From NCBI GenBank assembly GCA_012656075.1, contig JAAKBF010000390.1:992001-1056000 (forward strand): 64,000 nucleotides of DNA. The letters run 5' to 3'. The notes below the pieces were generated by a model. The model saw only the letters and a list, made by a program, of their open reading frames with translations, had not been told where the DNA came from and did no database searches. Below are positions 8,787 through 20,579 of this stretch, in pieces. The position numbers and the translations under genes were made by a program. The stretch comes from Phytophthora hibernalis. Taxonomy: Eukaryota; Oomycota; Peronosporomycetes; Peronosporales; Peronosporaceae. Position 1 is the first letter of the stretch. Each line of letters begins with the position of its first letter.

Positions 8787-10730
8787 CTAGACGGGGTGTA
8801 TACGCTTTCCACTCCACCGATTGGGCCGTTGTGTGCGCCAGTCGCGCGAAGTCGGCCACCGCCCGATTGTGGTCCCTATGATGTTAGGCCCAGCTCGCCA
8901 CTGCCACCGTGTCTGCGGCGCGCCGAACTTCCAGAATGTGTCACGAAATGTAGCTACTCTCGGTGGCCGTCTTGTGTGTTGTTGCCGAAAAACCTCCATG
9001 TTGTCGCCTACCACGTGCACCAGGCCCCATGCATGTAGCATACACTCCCGGACTCCTCTGAGCAGTCCGAGCTGCGCCGCTTTCATCGCCGGTAGATTCC
9101 CGCCGGTATACAACTTGCTGCTGATGCACTGGGTCTCAAAAGCCCCACTCATCAGATGCACCCTCACAATGACTGTACCGCTGGCTCCTAGCGCAGGGAC
9201 ACCCTGCGCGCATCCCGCAAAGAACACCACGTAGCAGCACCCTCGGTAAGGCGTAGCCGTCCTTTGACCTGTCCAGTCTCCCCAAGTACCCTGTAAACGG
9301 TAGTGCTGATATGTTGCCGCAAAGCCGCGTCCGCTTCCCCTGTGATGTCCCGAGTGACATCTTGGTGGCCTACCCAAAGTCGGTTGGCGAGGCCCGCCAC
9401 GTCGTTGAGCGTGTCAAAATGTGCCACCCTCCAGCGCCACATCGCAAGTAGATAGAGCGCCTAGCCTAGGCTCCAGCACTGTGCCGCAAGTCGTTCCACG
9501 GAGTCGCCCAACAGTGCAGCTTGTTCTGTCGGGTAGTGGGCACCCACCGCCCTATCGACCGTGTGAGTCCCTCCGATGTGACCGGCAGCTGGAGCGAGAA
9601 GATCACATACTCGTAGCTGGGAAGTCGTAAGCCTGCCGCCTTCCATCGGTCCAGCAGCACTGCCCTGAGCAGCGTCGCTGCGGGGCATGACCAAAACACG
9701 TGGAGGAGGTCCACACGGCCTGCACGTGTACATCCCTCATGTGGGCAGTCTAACCCTGCCGAAACCGGGTTGTACAATGATGTAGTATGATGCTTGACCC
9801 TTAGGAGAAGTTGTTCCCCCACGGGTTGAACCCCGCCACCCGTCGGGCACGCTTCCACTCCAGCCGGTCAAGGCCTGTTGCCACCGCGCCGTGCAGTTGG
9901 GCCCATTGGCTCTGTCGTTGTTGACAGTATGCTATCCCTTTAGCGTCCCGCGACTTGCTACACGTTGTCTTGTACGCTTTCCGCGGCTTGTTCCAGCGGC
10001 GTGTGCCATCCCACAGACAGACCATCCGGCTAAGTCGAGGATGCGGGTGAACTGATGAAACGACCGTCGTCAGACCGACGGCCGTCTGCACTGCTCCCAC
10101 CAGGTCCGCATGCGTGGCAAGAACTGGTCCTACAGAGTGTCCAGCTGCATCATGTCCCCGCTGAACCATTCGTTTGTTCGGGCCCACGTGGAGTGAAAGC
10201 GGGACATGCCCCGCCGTGGTGGCGGCGTAGCGAACTCTCCCAGAGTGGTTCCCGGGATAAGTAAGTGGGGATAGTTTAGGAAAAGAAGCCTGATCAGGGA
10301 CACGACCTGCCGCCGCACCGTTGTCGTGACTTTCGGTATGAGGACCGTGACCAGGAACCCGCCAGAGCCAATCCATTTCCGATGCATGATGTCTTTTAGC
10401 AACGTACCCTGACGGCATAACGTACAAAACTTCCTGCGCGGGTTCACGATCGCGCCGGTGTCCGCGAACAGCCGGAGTTCAGCGACAACCATGTACGGGG
10501 CCCACTCACTGCAAAGGTCCCATATTTGGCTGCTTCTATGGTAGTGTACTTGTTGCAGATCGAGCCCTGGAGCACCGTTATGTCCAGAGTTAGCCGCCGC
10601 CCTCGCCATATTCGCACAAGCTGGCCTCGAAAGTAGAGCATGCAGCTCAGCGCTACCACCATTGTCGCCTTGGCAGGAGAAGGGGCCACTCCGCCAAACG
10701 CGTGTCAGACGTGAGCCCCGGTGGTCCAAA
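8787..10730 (-). mobile_element. degraded LINE retrotransposon, 3' part (zinc-binding and RNase H regions)
   Basis: A minus-strand chain of overlapping frames in the order expected for the C-terminal part of a LINE polyprotein. Around 9700-9860 there is a zf-RVT-like pattern (CP followed by C, then a Leu-His-Val-Phe-Trp-x-Cys-Pro stretch), which normally follows the reverse transcriptase. Downstream, at about 8960-9200, there is an RNase H-like pattern with a Val-Val-Gly-Asp stretch. The carboxylate expected in the middle of the RNase H fold is not visible. The reverse transcriptase core itself cannot be recognised; 9860-10730 is probably its decayed end. Several stops and frame changes make it inactive. 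The family call (LINE with RNase H) is an inference from domain order. Confidence 0.6.
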
Positions 10731-11002
10731 TCGTGTCTCGCACCCTGTGGTCCTGCGTTGTAGGAATAGTGTGGCGAGGCGTCACATACACCATTGGTGC
10801 ATCCCCGGTGGTCCCCGCTCTCTTCTTGTACTGCAGCGACTGTACTTTATCGTGCTGGCGCTCTCCACTATCTGAGTATCGCCTTTAGATGTAGCGGAGC
10901 TAGAAATTTCACTGGGAGGCATGTCGTTCAACGTTAGGGAGGTAGGCATGGGTTGCTCCGCACCGGGAGAGACTCGTGTGGGGCTCCTTACATATTATCG
11001 CC

Positions 11003-11990
11003 ATGCGAGCACTTCACGTGGTGGTTACCGCTGCCTTGTGCTCGGCGGTCTCAGCCAGATCCGATAGTCTTGTGAACACGGTTAAGAATGTTTTCAGCGA
11101 CGGCGACAATTCGGCAGCCTCGGGCAGTGCTGTGGGCGATACCAAGTGTGTGTACGACTGGTCATTGTTGAGCTGTACGCCAGAGGAATCATGTGCGATC
11201 CAATACCAGTTCGGTGATATCACACCTTCGGCAGCTTGTCGGGTGAGCGACGCAAGCAATGCCACCACAGTTCCACTTCACGTTCGCTGGTGATGAAGCA
11301 GGCACGGGTATGGCCATTTCCTGGACGACGCTAATATGTGGTATTCATACGAATACGCCACCGTTCACTTCACGACTCTCTCATCCGAGAAAGACTACTA
11401 CCCCAACGCTCCAAGTAAGGCCTACCTCACATAACGAACGTACGGCAATTTTGGAGATCAATTGGCGTGGCTGGAAGAAGGCTGCGGATGCCAACCGCGA
11501 CACAGTCCCGTGGCTCATCGTGGGAATTCACCGCCCGATGTACACAATCCGGTCATGTAATGCGGCTGGCGTTCCCAATAACGACTATGAGGCGTTGGAC
11601 GTGCTAGATGCTTTCGAGAAGCTCTTTATAAAGTACAAAGTGGATCTGGTACTACAGGGCCATGTTCACGCTTACGAACGTCCCTTCCCGACGGCAAATA
11701 GCAGTGTGATCATGGGTAGAGTGATAACAAAACGTACGAAAAACCGCAACACCCGTGTACGTCATTACTGGGTGTACGGGAGGTCCTCAGGGCTACTTTC
11801 AGTACAAGAACCCACCATCGCCAGACTGGCTCGTGTTGATGGGCAATACGCAATACAGTACAGGCTGTCGGTGACTCCGTCGAATCTCACTCTGACGATG
11901 ATTGAGAGCGCTACTGGTACAGTTCACGACGAATTTTCCATTATCAAGTCCAGTGAAACTCAAGATGATAAAAACCTATCGGTAGCATGA
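11003..11990 (+). pseudogene. purple acid phosphatase, internally deleted
   Basis: Purple acid phosphatases are secreted metallophosphoesterases that release phosphate from organic esters. A signal-peptide-like start lies at 11003 (short basic N-terminus, hydrophobic stretch, Ala-Val-Ser-Ala end). The frame changes near 11260. The next frame shows the N-terminal Fn3-like start (Pro-Gln-Phe-His then Gly-Met-Ala-Ile-Ser-Trp), then jumps near 11400-11440 to the C-terminal part with Val-Gly-Ile-His-Arg-Pro-Met-Tyr and the metal-binding Gly-His-Val-His-Ala-Tyr-Glu-Arg motif. The central region carrying the GDxG, GDxxY and GNHE metal ligands is absent, and the total is about 330 codons against the usual 450-550. 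It cannot bind both metals, so it is a pseudogene whatever the status of the frameshift. Confidence 0.8.
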
Positions 11991-12255
11991 ATGTTGGTTG
12001 ACTACAGTTATCCTCGATGTACCGAAAAGCAAAGCGTTTGATATGTTTGGTTGTACCGTGGCTTTACTGTATTTCGCCAGCATCAAAGAACGAAGTGTCA
12101 ATGTTGTAGTTAGTGATCGAGAAGAAAAACAGCATCCAAAGGGGAAGAAGGCAAGTCTTGTAGGAATGCAGCAAAAAAATGCGCTACGTCTTTATTTTTG
12201 ACGCTCGAGAATTCAACATTTGTAATTTGCTGAATGAACGAAGTGGCGTCTTACT

Positions 12256-14588
12256 CTAAAGCTGCACACCGACACTGACGGTGCCGGCACCGCTGCTCGT
12301 GTCGATAGCGAACTCTTTGCACAGCGGGTCCGTGATATTGCTGTGCACGCTGCATAACGTGTCCGGTTTAATGGCTACCACGTAGTTGCTGTCCTCGACG
12401 ATTCTCTTCAGTCCGCTGCCGATCTTTGGTTCGTACACGCCCCAGTCTTCCGCCGACAGCGAGAACGACACGTCCGTGGACTCACCTGCCTGCAACTCAA
12501 TCTTCTTGAACTTTTTGAGCATCTTCATCTCCGGCACCGAAATCTTGCGGAATGGCTGGATCAGGAACAACATGACCGTCTCCTTGCCCGTACGCGAGCC
12601 GACGTTCGTGACAGTAACCGTGGCAGTCAACGTATCGTCCGGGTTTGAGATGGTCGTCTTGTCAAGCGTGACGGACGAGTAGTTAAACTTCGTGTAGCTG
12701 AGCCCGGCGCCGAAGTCCCATTGCATCAAGCAGTTGTCCGACATACAGCGCGTAGTCACGCGATGGTTGTACGGAATGGCGATGTTGGCTGGGTCCTTGG
12801 GGTACGTGATGGGAGTTTGCCACTCGGGTTCACGTCTCCGTAGATGATTTCAGCAATGGCTTGGCCACCGAGTTCACAGGGCAGCATACCGTCGATGATG
12901 GCATGCGCGTGGTCGGGGATCGAGCCAAGCAATCGCGGACGTCCCTCGATGAGCACTACAATCACCTTGGTACCCGTTGCAGCGAGTGCTTCGATGTACT
13001 TTTCCTGGCCTTCCGGCAGTGCAGGGTTATCGATGTCTCCGGGCTTCTCAGTGTAGTGCGACTCTCCAATGGCAGCGATCGTGTACTCGTACTGGCCGGC
13101 AAGCCCCACGGCCTTTGCAAGAGCTACGTCCGAAATCGACCCGTTCACGAACAGACCATTAAAGTACGTGAAGGAGTCGTTGCCTACAAGGTTCTCCAGG
13201 CCCTTGCGAATCGAGATGCCGTTGCTAAACATTTGGTTACCGGAGTATCCCTGCCAGGTTAAGGTCCAGCCACCGCACTGATAACCCACGTTGTCTGCCG
13301 AGTGGCCCGTGAGGAAGACGGAAGCAGTCTTCGGTAGTGGCAAGGTGTCGTTCTCGTTTTGAAGCAGCACGATGGACTCGCGCGCCATCTCCAGGGCAGT
13401 CTCCTTGTCCTTGTCGTTGCCCACCATCGACACATACTCCTTTCCGGGCATGGGGTTGTCGTAGAGTCCAAGCTGAAGCTTCAATTTGATGACACGTTTC
13501 GCAGACTCACGCAGGCGGGCTTCCTGCTCCGGGTTCTCCTTGAGCATGGTGAGGCCGTACTCAATGAAGTCCGAGTCCTGAGGCACCATACTCATATCGA
13601 TCGACGTTTGCTTGAGAGACGTGGCCACGGCCTCCTCGCGGGTGCTGGAGACGCGGTGGACATCATGGAGGTTGTAAATTTCATTCCAATCGGACAGCAG
13701 GACACCGTCAAAGGACAGGTCGGATCGGAGAAGGTCGTTGAGGATTCTGGAGCTAGAGATAACGGGCTCGCCATTCAAAGAGATGTAGTTCTCCATGGTG
13801 GTCAGTGCACCAGCTTCCATCGCTGCCTTGAACGGCGGCAGGAAATAGTTGAGCAAGTCGAAGTCGGCGATGTCAGCGTTGTCGCGGTCATGACCTGTCG
13901 GTGTCTTCGAGTACCCGATGAAGTGCTTGATACAGGCAGCTGAATGGTTGGTGCTCTGGAGACCGCGGACGAGAGCGGCGCCCATGACGGAGGACAGGTG
14001 CGGGTCCTCGCCAAACGTCTCGTAGGTGCGAGCCCAGAGCGAGTTCTGCGAGATGTCGAGAATAGGCCCGAAAATCCACGGGATGCCAGCGGCCTCAGTG
14101 TCTCGTGCAGTGATGCGGCCTACTTCTTGGACGAGATCGGGGTTGAAACTCGCACCGCTGTTGATCTGCTGCGGGAAAAGCACGGATCCGTCCACGTAGT
14201 TGGCACCGTGAACTGAGTCAATACCATAGATGATGGGATGACCTCCGTTCTCCTCCATGGTGATTTCCTGGATGCGCCCGATGATGGAGCGGAACTCGGT
14301 TGCGCTGTAGCCGTAGCTTTCGTTGATCGGCGTGTCGTAAAACGTGTTGAGGTACGACCCAACGTGCTGTCGGGCGAACGAGCGCACTGCGGTCTCATTC
14401 AACTCACGACTGGTGGCGTTCATGATGACGCCAAGCGTGATCTGAGTCATCTCACCCAACACCTCCGCGGCGGAGAAGTTGTCCACGATGGCTTGGGCTT
14501 GAGCGTCGTAGGAATGCACAATACCGGCAGCTACTGCTGATGCCAGCACTACCCCTGAGTAGACTGCGGCCAGCCAAGATTTGGCCAT
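12256..14588 (-). CDS. secreted GH3 beta-glucosidase, one frameshift
   Basis: Glycoside hydrolase family 3 enzymes cleave terminal beta-glucose from cello-oligosaccharides and other glucosides. Residues 1-21 form a signal peptide. The GH3 barrel follows: a His-Gly-Ala-Asn-Tyr segment near 128-131, Lys-His-Phe at 221-223, and the catalytic nucleophile in Ser-Asp-Trp (Asp300). The C-terminal alpha/beta sandwich and an Fn3-like tail lie in the 12256-12810 part. The frame breaks at 12811-12813, in a run of three G where a fourth would keep the frame; the two parts together span about 775 codons, normal for the family. Everything else looks intact, and an exact Inr-FPR lies at 14652-14665, so this is either a very recent pseudogene or a homopolymer error. 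The gene is convergent with the phosphatase pseudogene. Confidence 0.85.
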
Positions 14589-14651
14589 GGTGCTGACTGG
14601 ACAGGACTTCTAGTTGGGGGCGATGGTTGTTCTGCGTGTGGAGCGCAGTGG

Positions 14652-14665
14652 AAATTGAAAAGTGA
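14652..14665 (-). promoter_or_regulatory. Inr-FPR core promoter of GH3 gene
   Basis: On the minus strand tcacttttcaattt matches the oomycete Inr plus FPR consensus at every position. It lies 63 bp before the GH3 start at 14588. The match supports both the organism call and the chosen start. Confidence 0.75.
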
Positions 14666-15704
14666 GAGAGCATTCTCACTGCCGTAGGATAAGCTCCGCA
14701 TCTCTGAGAAACACAACGCCACTCTCTGCGCACCATGGACAGCCGTACACCGTCGACGTAGGGGCATTGGCGATAACGTAGTGTTCATATGGAATACTAC
14801 TCCGAATAGGGCGAGGAATTTCTGTTGTTTTATCAGATAGCAGTAAAACAGGTCGCAATAGTACTTTGAGGTTGAACATAATATTATCGTGTCACCAAAG
14901 GAAATTGACAGGTTCTGGCCTCTCTTCAGAAGCTTATTACAAACATGCATGCAGATAAATTTAGCATTGCCAATGTATTTAAAGCAATAACATCAAATAA
15001 ACGGCCGCTTAACAGTATGCATATAATACAAACCCACAAAGGTTGCCACTTCCATCATTGCGTGTAGCTCAAACCATCCAACCACCAGGTTACCCAGATC
15101 TGCCACCAAATAGCAGTACGGGCCAGTCTTAACTTCATGGTACCGTCTACTCCGTATTTCACCTCTTCTACCTCCAACTCCACCAGACAACCTTGTCGGG
15201 CTGTTTCTTGGGATACTTTCTTTTGAGAGGCAGCTTGCCTCTTCCTTTTCTCTGAGAAGGTATTTCGGGTACATCCGTTCTTGCTCGGGTCTTGAGGTAC
15301 TTATTCTAATAAGTTTTTATGTTTGAATTAACAAAGTCTTCCTTTGCGGCCCTTCTGTCGTACAGGCTTGCGCTTGTTGGAATCTAGAGACAAAGCAGCT
15401 TTTTAAAAGTAAAAAAAGAAATGATTGCTCATCTCTCGCCCGCATTATTAATAATACGTGTAATAAATATAAAAGCAATACACATCCAAAATAACCACGG
15501 AAAAGAATAGGGCTGGTATGCTCTTTATTCTCAGTTTTGATTTTGATTTAGTTCGTATCTGTTTTCGCCGTGTGCAACCTGCTGCCAGTGGCAACATGCT
15601 ATCCGGCTATCAAAATGTACACAGAGTACGCTAGAAGAATATGTTCTCGGCGCATCTCCTGCGCAGCAGCATCTGCTTGTACAATTTTACATACCGGTAA
15701 CGAT

Positions 15705-15756
15705 AAGCTTGGGCAGATACAAGTAAATGGTTTTGCGCTATCGTTTACTTTGCTTG
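15705..15756 (+). repeat. left arm of distant inverted repeat
   Basis: About 51 bp beginning aagcttgggcagata that match the reverse complement of 21412-21463 with two substitutions. The arms enclose 5.7 kb containing a hAT transposase relic and a cystinosin pseudogene. They may be ends of one large element or two independent copies of a short repeat. Confidence 0.6.
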
Positions 15757-15796
15757 GACAGATAAAAGTAAATGATTTTTGGCTATCCTTTACTTT
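15707..15796 (+). repeat. two-copy tandem repeat, 45-bp unit
   Basis: The unit starting gcttgggcagat at 15707 is repeated, diverged, from 15752 (gcttggacagat). Both copies hold a pattern of aagtaaatg then ttttggctatc-like and tttactt. The first unit is also the inverted repeat shared with 21412-21463, so the repeat is a subterminal-like motif of some dispersed family. Confidence 0.6.
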
Positions 15797-16018
15797 ACAT
15801 CTCAATCAATACACACGTGCTTAATAACGTCATTTTATTTAAGCCTCCATGTTTCCCTGCTATGTAATTTACTTTTCACGTGTTTTCCTTTCAAAAATGT
15901 AATACCTTTTACCAAAAAATATTTTTAAAGGATCTTTTCATTTAAAATTTGGATTGAATCGATACTGGTAAATTTTTTACTTCCTTTAAAATGTTTTCAA
16001 AATTTAGGGACAATTTTA

Positions 16019-16451
16019 CACCAATGCACGGCGTTATTCACAAAGTCAACACTCGAATTCAAAAGTGCGCACTCAAAATCAAAAACCTGTGAGATTTATT
16101 ACCTTTGCAAATGATACTAACTGTCTGATTTGATCTAACGACTTGCCATACCTGCAAACGGTCCCCATTCGCAAGCGTCCTTCAAGACACAATGGACTAC
16201 CACGCGCACCTGGATTGGGTTCCCCATGTACTTGGGAGATGATATGATGCCGGAATGGAAATGAAACTGTCAATTTACGCGGTCGCATGCTCCGCTCAAG
16301 TTTCTCGCCATCGCGAAGTGCATTGTCACCAACCAATACCCAATGAAAATGTATACTGATCTGACGATAAATTTATACAGTGCATTTTGATTTTGAGTGC
16401 GTACTTTTTGAATTCGAGTGTTGACTTTGTGAATAACGCCGTGCATTGGTG
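16019..16451. mobile_element. 433-bp MITE with ~66-bp terminal inverted repeats
   Basis: The first 66 bp (starting caccaatgcacggcg) are repeated as reverse complement at 16385-16451 with one indel and one or two substitutions. The dinucleotide TA directly flanks both ends (16017-16018 and 16452-16453), compatible with a Tc1/mariner-type target duplication, although TA alone is weak evidence in AT-rich DNA. A minus-strand frame of about 85 codons lies inside (16079-16336) without a recognised domain. Non-autonomous. Confidence 0.75.
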
Positions 16452-17341
16452 TAGATTTTACGGTCGTAAAAAGTAATTACATACAATTTTCAAGTAATAC
16501 CAACATTATTGATTTAGATTTTACCACTGTCGCATTGTATCCGTTTGTCTCTCTGAAGTTACGGCCTGCAAGGTAAGGAATTCAACCATACCGGTAATTA
16601 TCACCATCCGATCGCTCGGCGATTTGATGCCGTGGGGACAATGCGTCGTCGTACATCCGGTACGACCCTTCAGTGAGATTTGAAAAAGTAGCCTCGCAAA
16701 CCTTGCAAACACTGAGATCAGTTCATTAATTAAGTATCATTTACATGTTTTAATACTTCACGTTCAATTACGATGGTATAATACTATTCCTGGCAGTCAG
16801 GGTTTCCTAAACATATATGGCAATACTTATCAATAATTTCCCGATTTTACCATACAATAATGTATTTCTAGAACCTGCTCAATAACTTATTTCAATGGTG
16901 CCCAGTGGGTAAATTGAGTCATAATACTTCTGTACTTTAAGTATAGAACTATATAGTACTTCGAAATATGCATTATGTATTTCAGGACTCTGATGTATGC
17001 AATTACCAATTCGTTTGAGGGCCTCACAATTATTTATTTCATCGACTGCCTCCCATATTATTGCAATAGTATTTTAGGAAACCCTGCTGGTAGTGCTAAC
17101 GGTCACGTTAGGACGATCGGATTGAGTGAGACAGTGTTGTTCGACTTAGTAAAAATACTTTTACGTTATAAAGTGAAAAGTGGTTATTAACGCTACTTTT
17201 TACATTTATGTTTTATTTTTACGTAAAAAGTAAAAGTGACCTGCTTGAAGTTGGGTTGGTTGGCGATTATCTTCCACCTCTGTATCACTCACTTCGTTTT
17301 CTCCTCTTCAAGTCCCCTTCCCCTCACTAGAACGTCAAGTA

Positions 17342-19143
17342 TTGATGATCGTCGTTCGGCCCAAGCCAAAGTCAGGACGCCCGTCAAGCGCGCTCAGTGA
17401 GCTCTTCGCACGGACAGGAGAAATGGCGAACTCGGCGCTGCACTGGACAGTCTGTAAAGCTGTCACGAAGAACACACTGATCGTGGTGGCCCTGCGCCAG
17501 ATCGAATTCGCAGACGAAGAGAGTACTGCCAAAAACACTCGGAGCGCTGCCCGCACTATGATGGGGAGTTCGTTGGATCAAAGCGTGCTCGAGAAGATTC
17601 CCTAACCCATTCGACTAACAATCAAAAGAGCCGGGCAACGTTCACTGCAACCGAGCGCCCAACGCTTTGGGGGCTTCTCTTTGAGTTCAGGGCCGAAGCA
17701 CTTCTACCAGACCGTTTTATTGAGCTGCCCTCAGCCCGAAGGCTTTTCCTATGGCTCAATGAAAAGTGCAACGGTGCTCTACCTCGTCGACAAGTTTTGG
17801 GCGCAGACGTGCTTGATGAGTATGCCGGCGTGTATGCTGCTGAGCAGCAAAAATTCTGGCAGCTACTCAGAGTATTTCCGGTGGGCGTGTAAATTTTCTC
17901 TCTGATGGCTGGCAAAATATCTCTAAACAACATATTTTGGCTTGCCTTCTTTCTCTTTTGGAGTATGGGTGCGCAGGACTGGTGTGGAGCATCATGCACT
18001 TGGGACTACAAGACAGCTAGAAGCGGTGTTGGTGGAGATGCTAGCAGCTGGTTGGAATGCTGGTGCCATTGTGACCGATAATGCCGGTCAATCCAGTCGG
18101 GCACGACGTACTCTAGCGCCAAGGTGGCCTAAAATCTGCTTTCTACGCTGTTTTGCACACGACATAAACAATCTGGTGAAGGCCGTTTTAAAACGCGTGT
18201 TCAAGGTCGTGCGACAGCAGTGGTCAACGTTCTTAATGCTTCCGAGAAATGACTTGTTCGTGCGAATCGCGCGATGATAGCGCGTTACGGGAAGCAACCG
18301 GTCCCTTAGAGCTCCCCGAGAAGTTGCACGTTCTGAGTAAGGACACATTCTGGCATCAACTTAAGGACGTCGAAAAGGTGGTGCGTCCGCTATGCATTGC
18401 ATCGCACAGGCTGCAGCGTGATGCGAATACCTGGGTGACGTTGTGAGGTTCGTTCGGGGAGATTTACCTTTGATTCGCAGCTAGTGAGCATGCCGAGACG
18501 CTTATTCCATGCGTAGAAGAGCGCTGGGCTGCGTGCGAGCAACCACTATTAATCCTCGGCTACTTCTTACATCCATCATTTGTGAGCGAAGCTCGCCGCC
18601 ATCCTGAAACCAGGCTGACCACCGAGCACGATTTTGTCTGCGAGTTAGCGCTGTATTACTATCGTCGCTTCATCGCTGAAGATGTCACGGGGCTGCGCGG
18701 CGAAATGTCTGCATGGATTACCGGTCAATACGGGAACGCCCGCCTTAGCGACTTCCGTGGAAATTTTGGGCGTATGTGCAAAGACACAGACAGTACGATT
18801 AATTGCAACCACGGTCCTCTCCATCGCTGTAAGCACAGCAACGTGTGAGCGGCTATTCAGCGAGCTGGGGCTCATTCATTCACCACGGAGAAACCAGACT
18901 CGCGTGGATAAAACGCTGAAGCAGCAGGTTGTCCGCCAACACGTGCGTGAAGTCAATCGGGTCGAAAACCCAAAGAAAATGGAACGCATGCTCACGGAGA
19001 AAGCGACAGTAGCACTTGATCCTATAGAGCTTCCTTGCACGTTGGCATCTGACCAAAGCGATATCGAACGTGCTTCAGAGCATGCTTTCGACCTGGACCA
19101 GCCATCGCCCACCATTCGACGCCGGGTCAGCGCGGCGGTATAA
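17342..19143 (+). pseudogene. hAT-family transposase, degraded
   Basis: A chain of plus-strand frames matches a hAT transposase in order. Near 17890-17930 there is a DGW-type motif (Asn-Phe-Leu-Ser-Asp-Gly-Trp). Near 18060-18180 there is a Val-Thr-Asp-Asn-Ala stretch followed by Cys-Phe-Ala-His-Asp. Near 18840-18960 comes the C-terminal dimerisation region, with Ser-Thr-Ala-Thr-Cys-Glu-Arg-Leu-Phe-Ser and an Asn-Gln-Thr-Arg-Val pattern. Several stops and frame changes separate the parts, so it is dead. The N-terminal part (17342-17605) may be a remnant of the DNA-binding finger. I could not define the element ends. Confidence 0.8.
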
Positions 19144-20080
19144 AAATCGTGCAACCAGGTGTCGCCACTGGCGTAAGTGCTGATATCTTCACCACTCCAC
19201 AACGGCGCGTATCATCAAGCTCCGAGCGCACGAGGCACTATAGTTCACAGCGTCGATCCGCTGCATCAACAACGGCTGGCCGTAATCCTGGATCCACGAC
19301 GAACAGCTTTGGGATACAACAGTTTATTCCTCAAGTGCAAGACGCCGACTATATTGCGGAGCCGGCAATTTGTCAGTGCTACAAGATTCATCAGATCGTG
19401 AGTTAGAACGTTCGGTTACAAGACGAATTTACGGTTGTTCAAGACGATGACGAACACGATGACTCACCTGACGGTGAAACGGGAGGGGAAGTTGCCGGTG
19501 ATGAAGCTTGCATCAGTGTCTGGGTTAATGCAATCCCCGAAACGTCAGTTGCAAACGATGCCCAGCCAGAGAGCGTACAATGCTATCGAAGAACGGAACC
19601 AGATCTTGGCACTTACTTGGACGACACTCCGCCACCCAATCGCAGAGAGTTGCCAACGGACAATGTTCCTAATAACCCTCAGGAATCCACTCTGCGGGGA
19701 ATCCGAGCTCGCAAAGTAGAGCTGAAGGTGCTATTTCCTATTGTCCAAGAAACGAAAAACTTGTGAGCGCGTTGTGGTAAACAACAGACCTCGTTTCCCT
19801 CCTCAATTTACTCGTTAATGCAATAAAGTACTTAAGCTACTCACCGTGTTTATCGACGTTCTTGTCGCTAATGCGTACGCTTCGTTTCTGTAAATCCTTC
19901 GGCTCCAGAAGTGCCATGCCTGTTGTCTGGCATGAAACGATTTTGTTGCGTCGGCAAACCAACTCGAACTCGCCGTCACCTCACGGCTCCACCCTCCGTC
20001 TACTAGTGATGACATCAGCAATAGCGATGACGATGTCAATCATCTGCGAGTACATGCCGAGCCTAGAGGGGTAGACCTTT
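19144..20080. other. no recognised gene
   Basis: Directly follows the hAT relic. Short plus-strand frames (19149-19406, 19435-19719) are rich in Ser, Thr and Gln and could be the tail of the hAT element or its flank. I see no domain and no promoter. Confidence 0.4.
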
Positions 20081-20490
20081 TGCACCGACGTGTTGATAAG
20101 CGCCGCGAAAGGATCGGCCTTCCTGGTGCTCTTGGATTCCTTGCTGCCCTTGCAGCGCGCGTCCTGCAGCTTCTTGCGGAAAGGCTCCTTCACTCAGCCC
20201 TGAATCCGCAGCACGACGCTAACACACTCCTTGGATTCGAGCGTGCGAATTGACTTGAGCACGACGAACGTCCGGCGCAAACTCTCCTTCTCTTACGAGA
20301 TCATCATGTCCATGAGGAAAATGACACAGACGTAGACGATGTACTGTTGGTAGTAGGTCGGCGATAGACTGGCTATGATAATGATGTCGACATCCACCAC
20401 GGACGTCGTGTACGTGGCGTAGATGAAGCTCACGCAGAAATCAGAGCTGTGAGCGAAGAGTACAGCGTTCAGAACCCCAATGTAGTACAC
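20081..20490 (-). pseudogene. unrecognised membrane-protein fragment
   Basis: The minus-strand frame at 20293-20490 encodes about 65 residues with two hydrophobic, probably membrane-spanning segments. After a stop the same direction continues with a basic, Lys/Arg/Ser-rich cytosolic-looking stretch down to about 20081. It lies just downstream of the cystinosin pseudogene on the same strand but does not resemble its C-terminus. I do not recognise the family. Confidence 0.4.
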
Positions 20491-20579
20491 CGGTTTCGAC
20501 TGACCGGGGAAGTGTTGAGCGATTGCTTGTACTCGTCGACGTTCTTACCGTTGACACGGCCAGCAGCAAAATGAGCTCA

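Larger units (their letters stand above)
14670..17341. other. AT-rich intergenic region with small repeats
   Basis: No supported gene. A minus-strand frame at 14993-15274 (about 93 codons) has no recognised domain. The region contains a two-copy 45-bp tandem repeat (15707-15796), one arm of a distant inverted repeat (15705-15756) and a 433-bp MITE (16019-16451). The rest is AT-rich and featureless. Confidence 0.55.

Noticed and set aside
15585..15796. Tandem 45-bp repeat as a CRISPR-like array
   Set aside because: Only two diverged units, no constant repeat with variable spacers, and the genome is eukaryotic.
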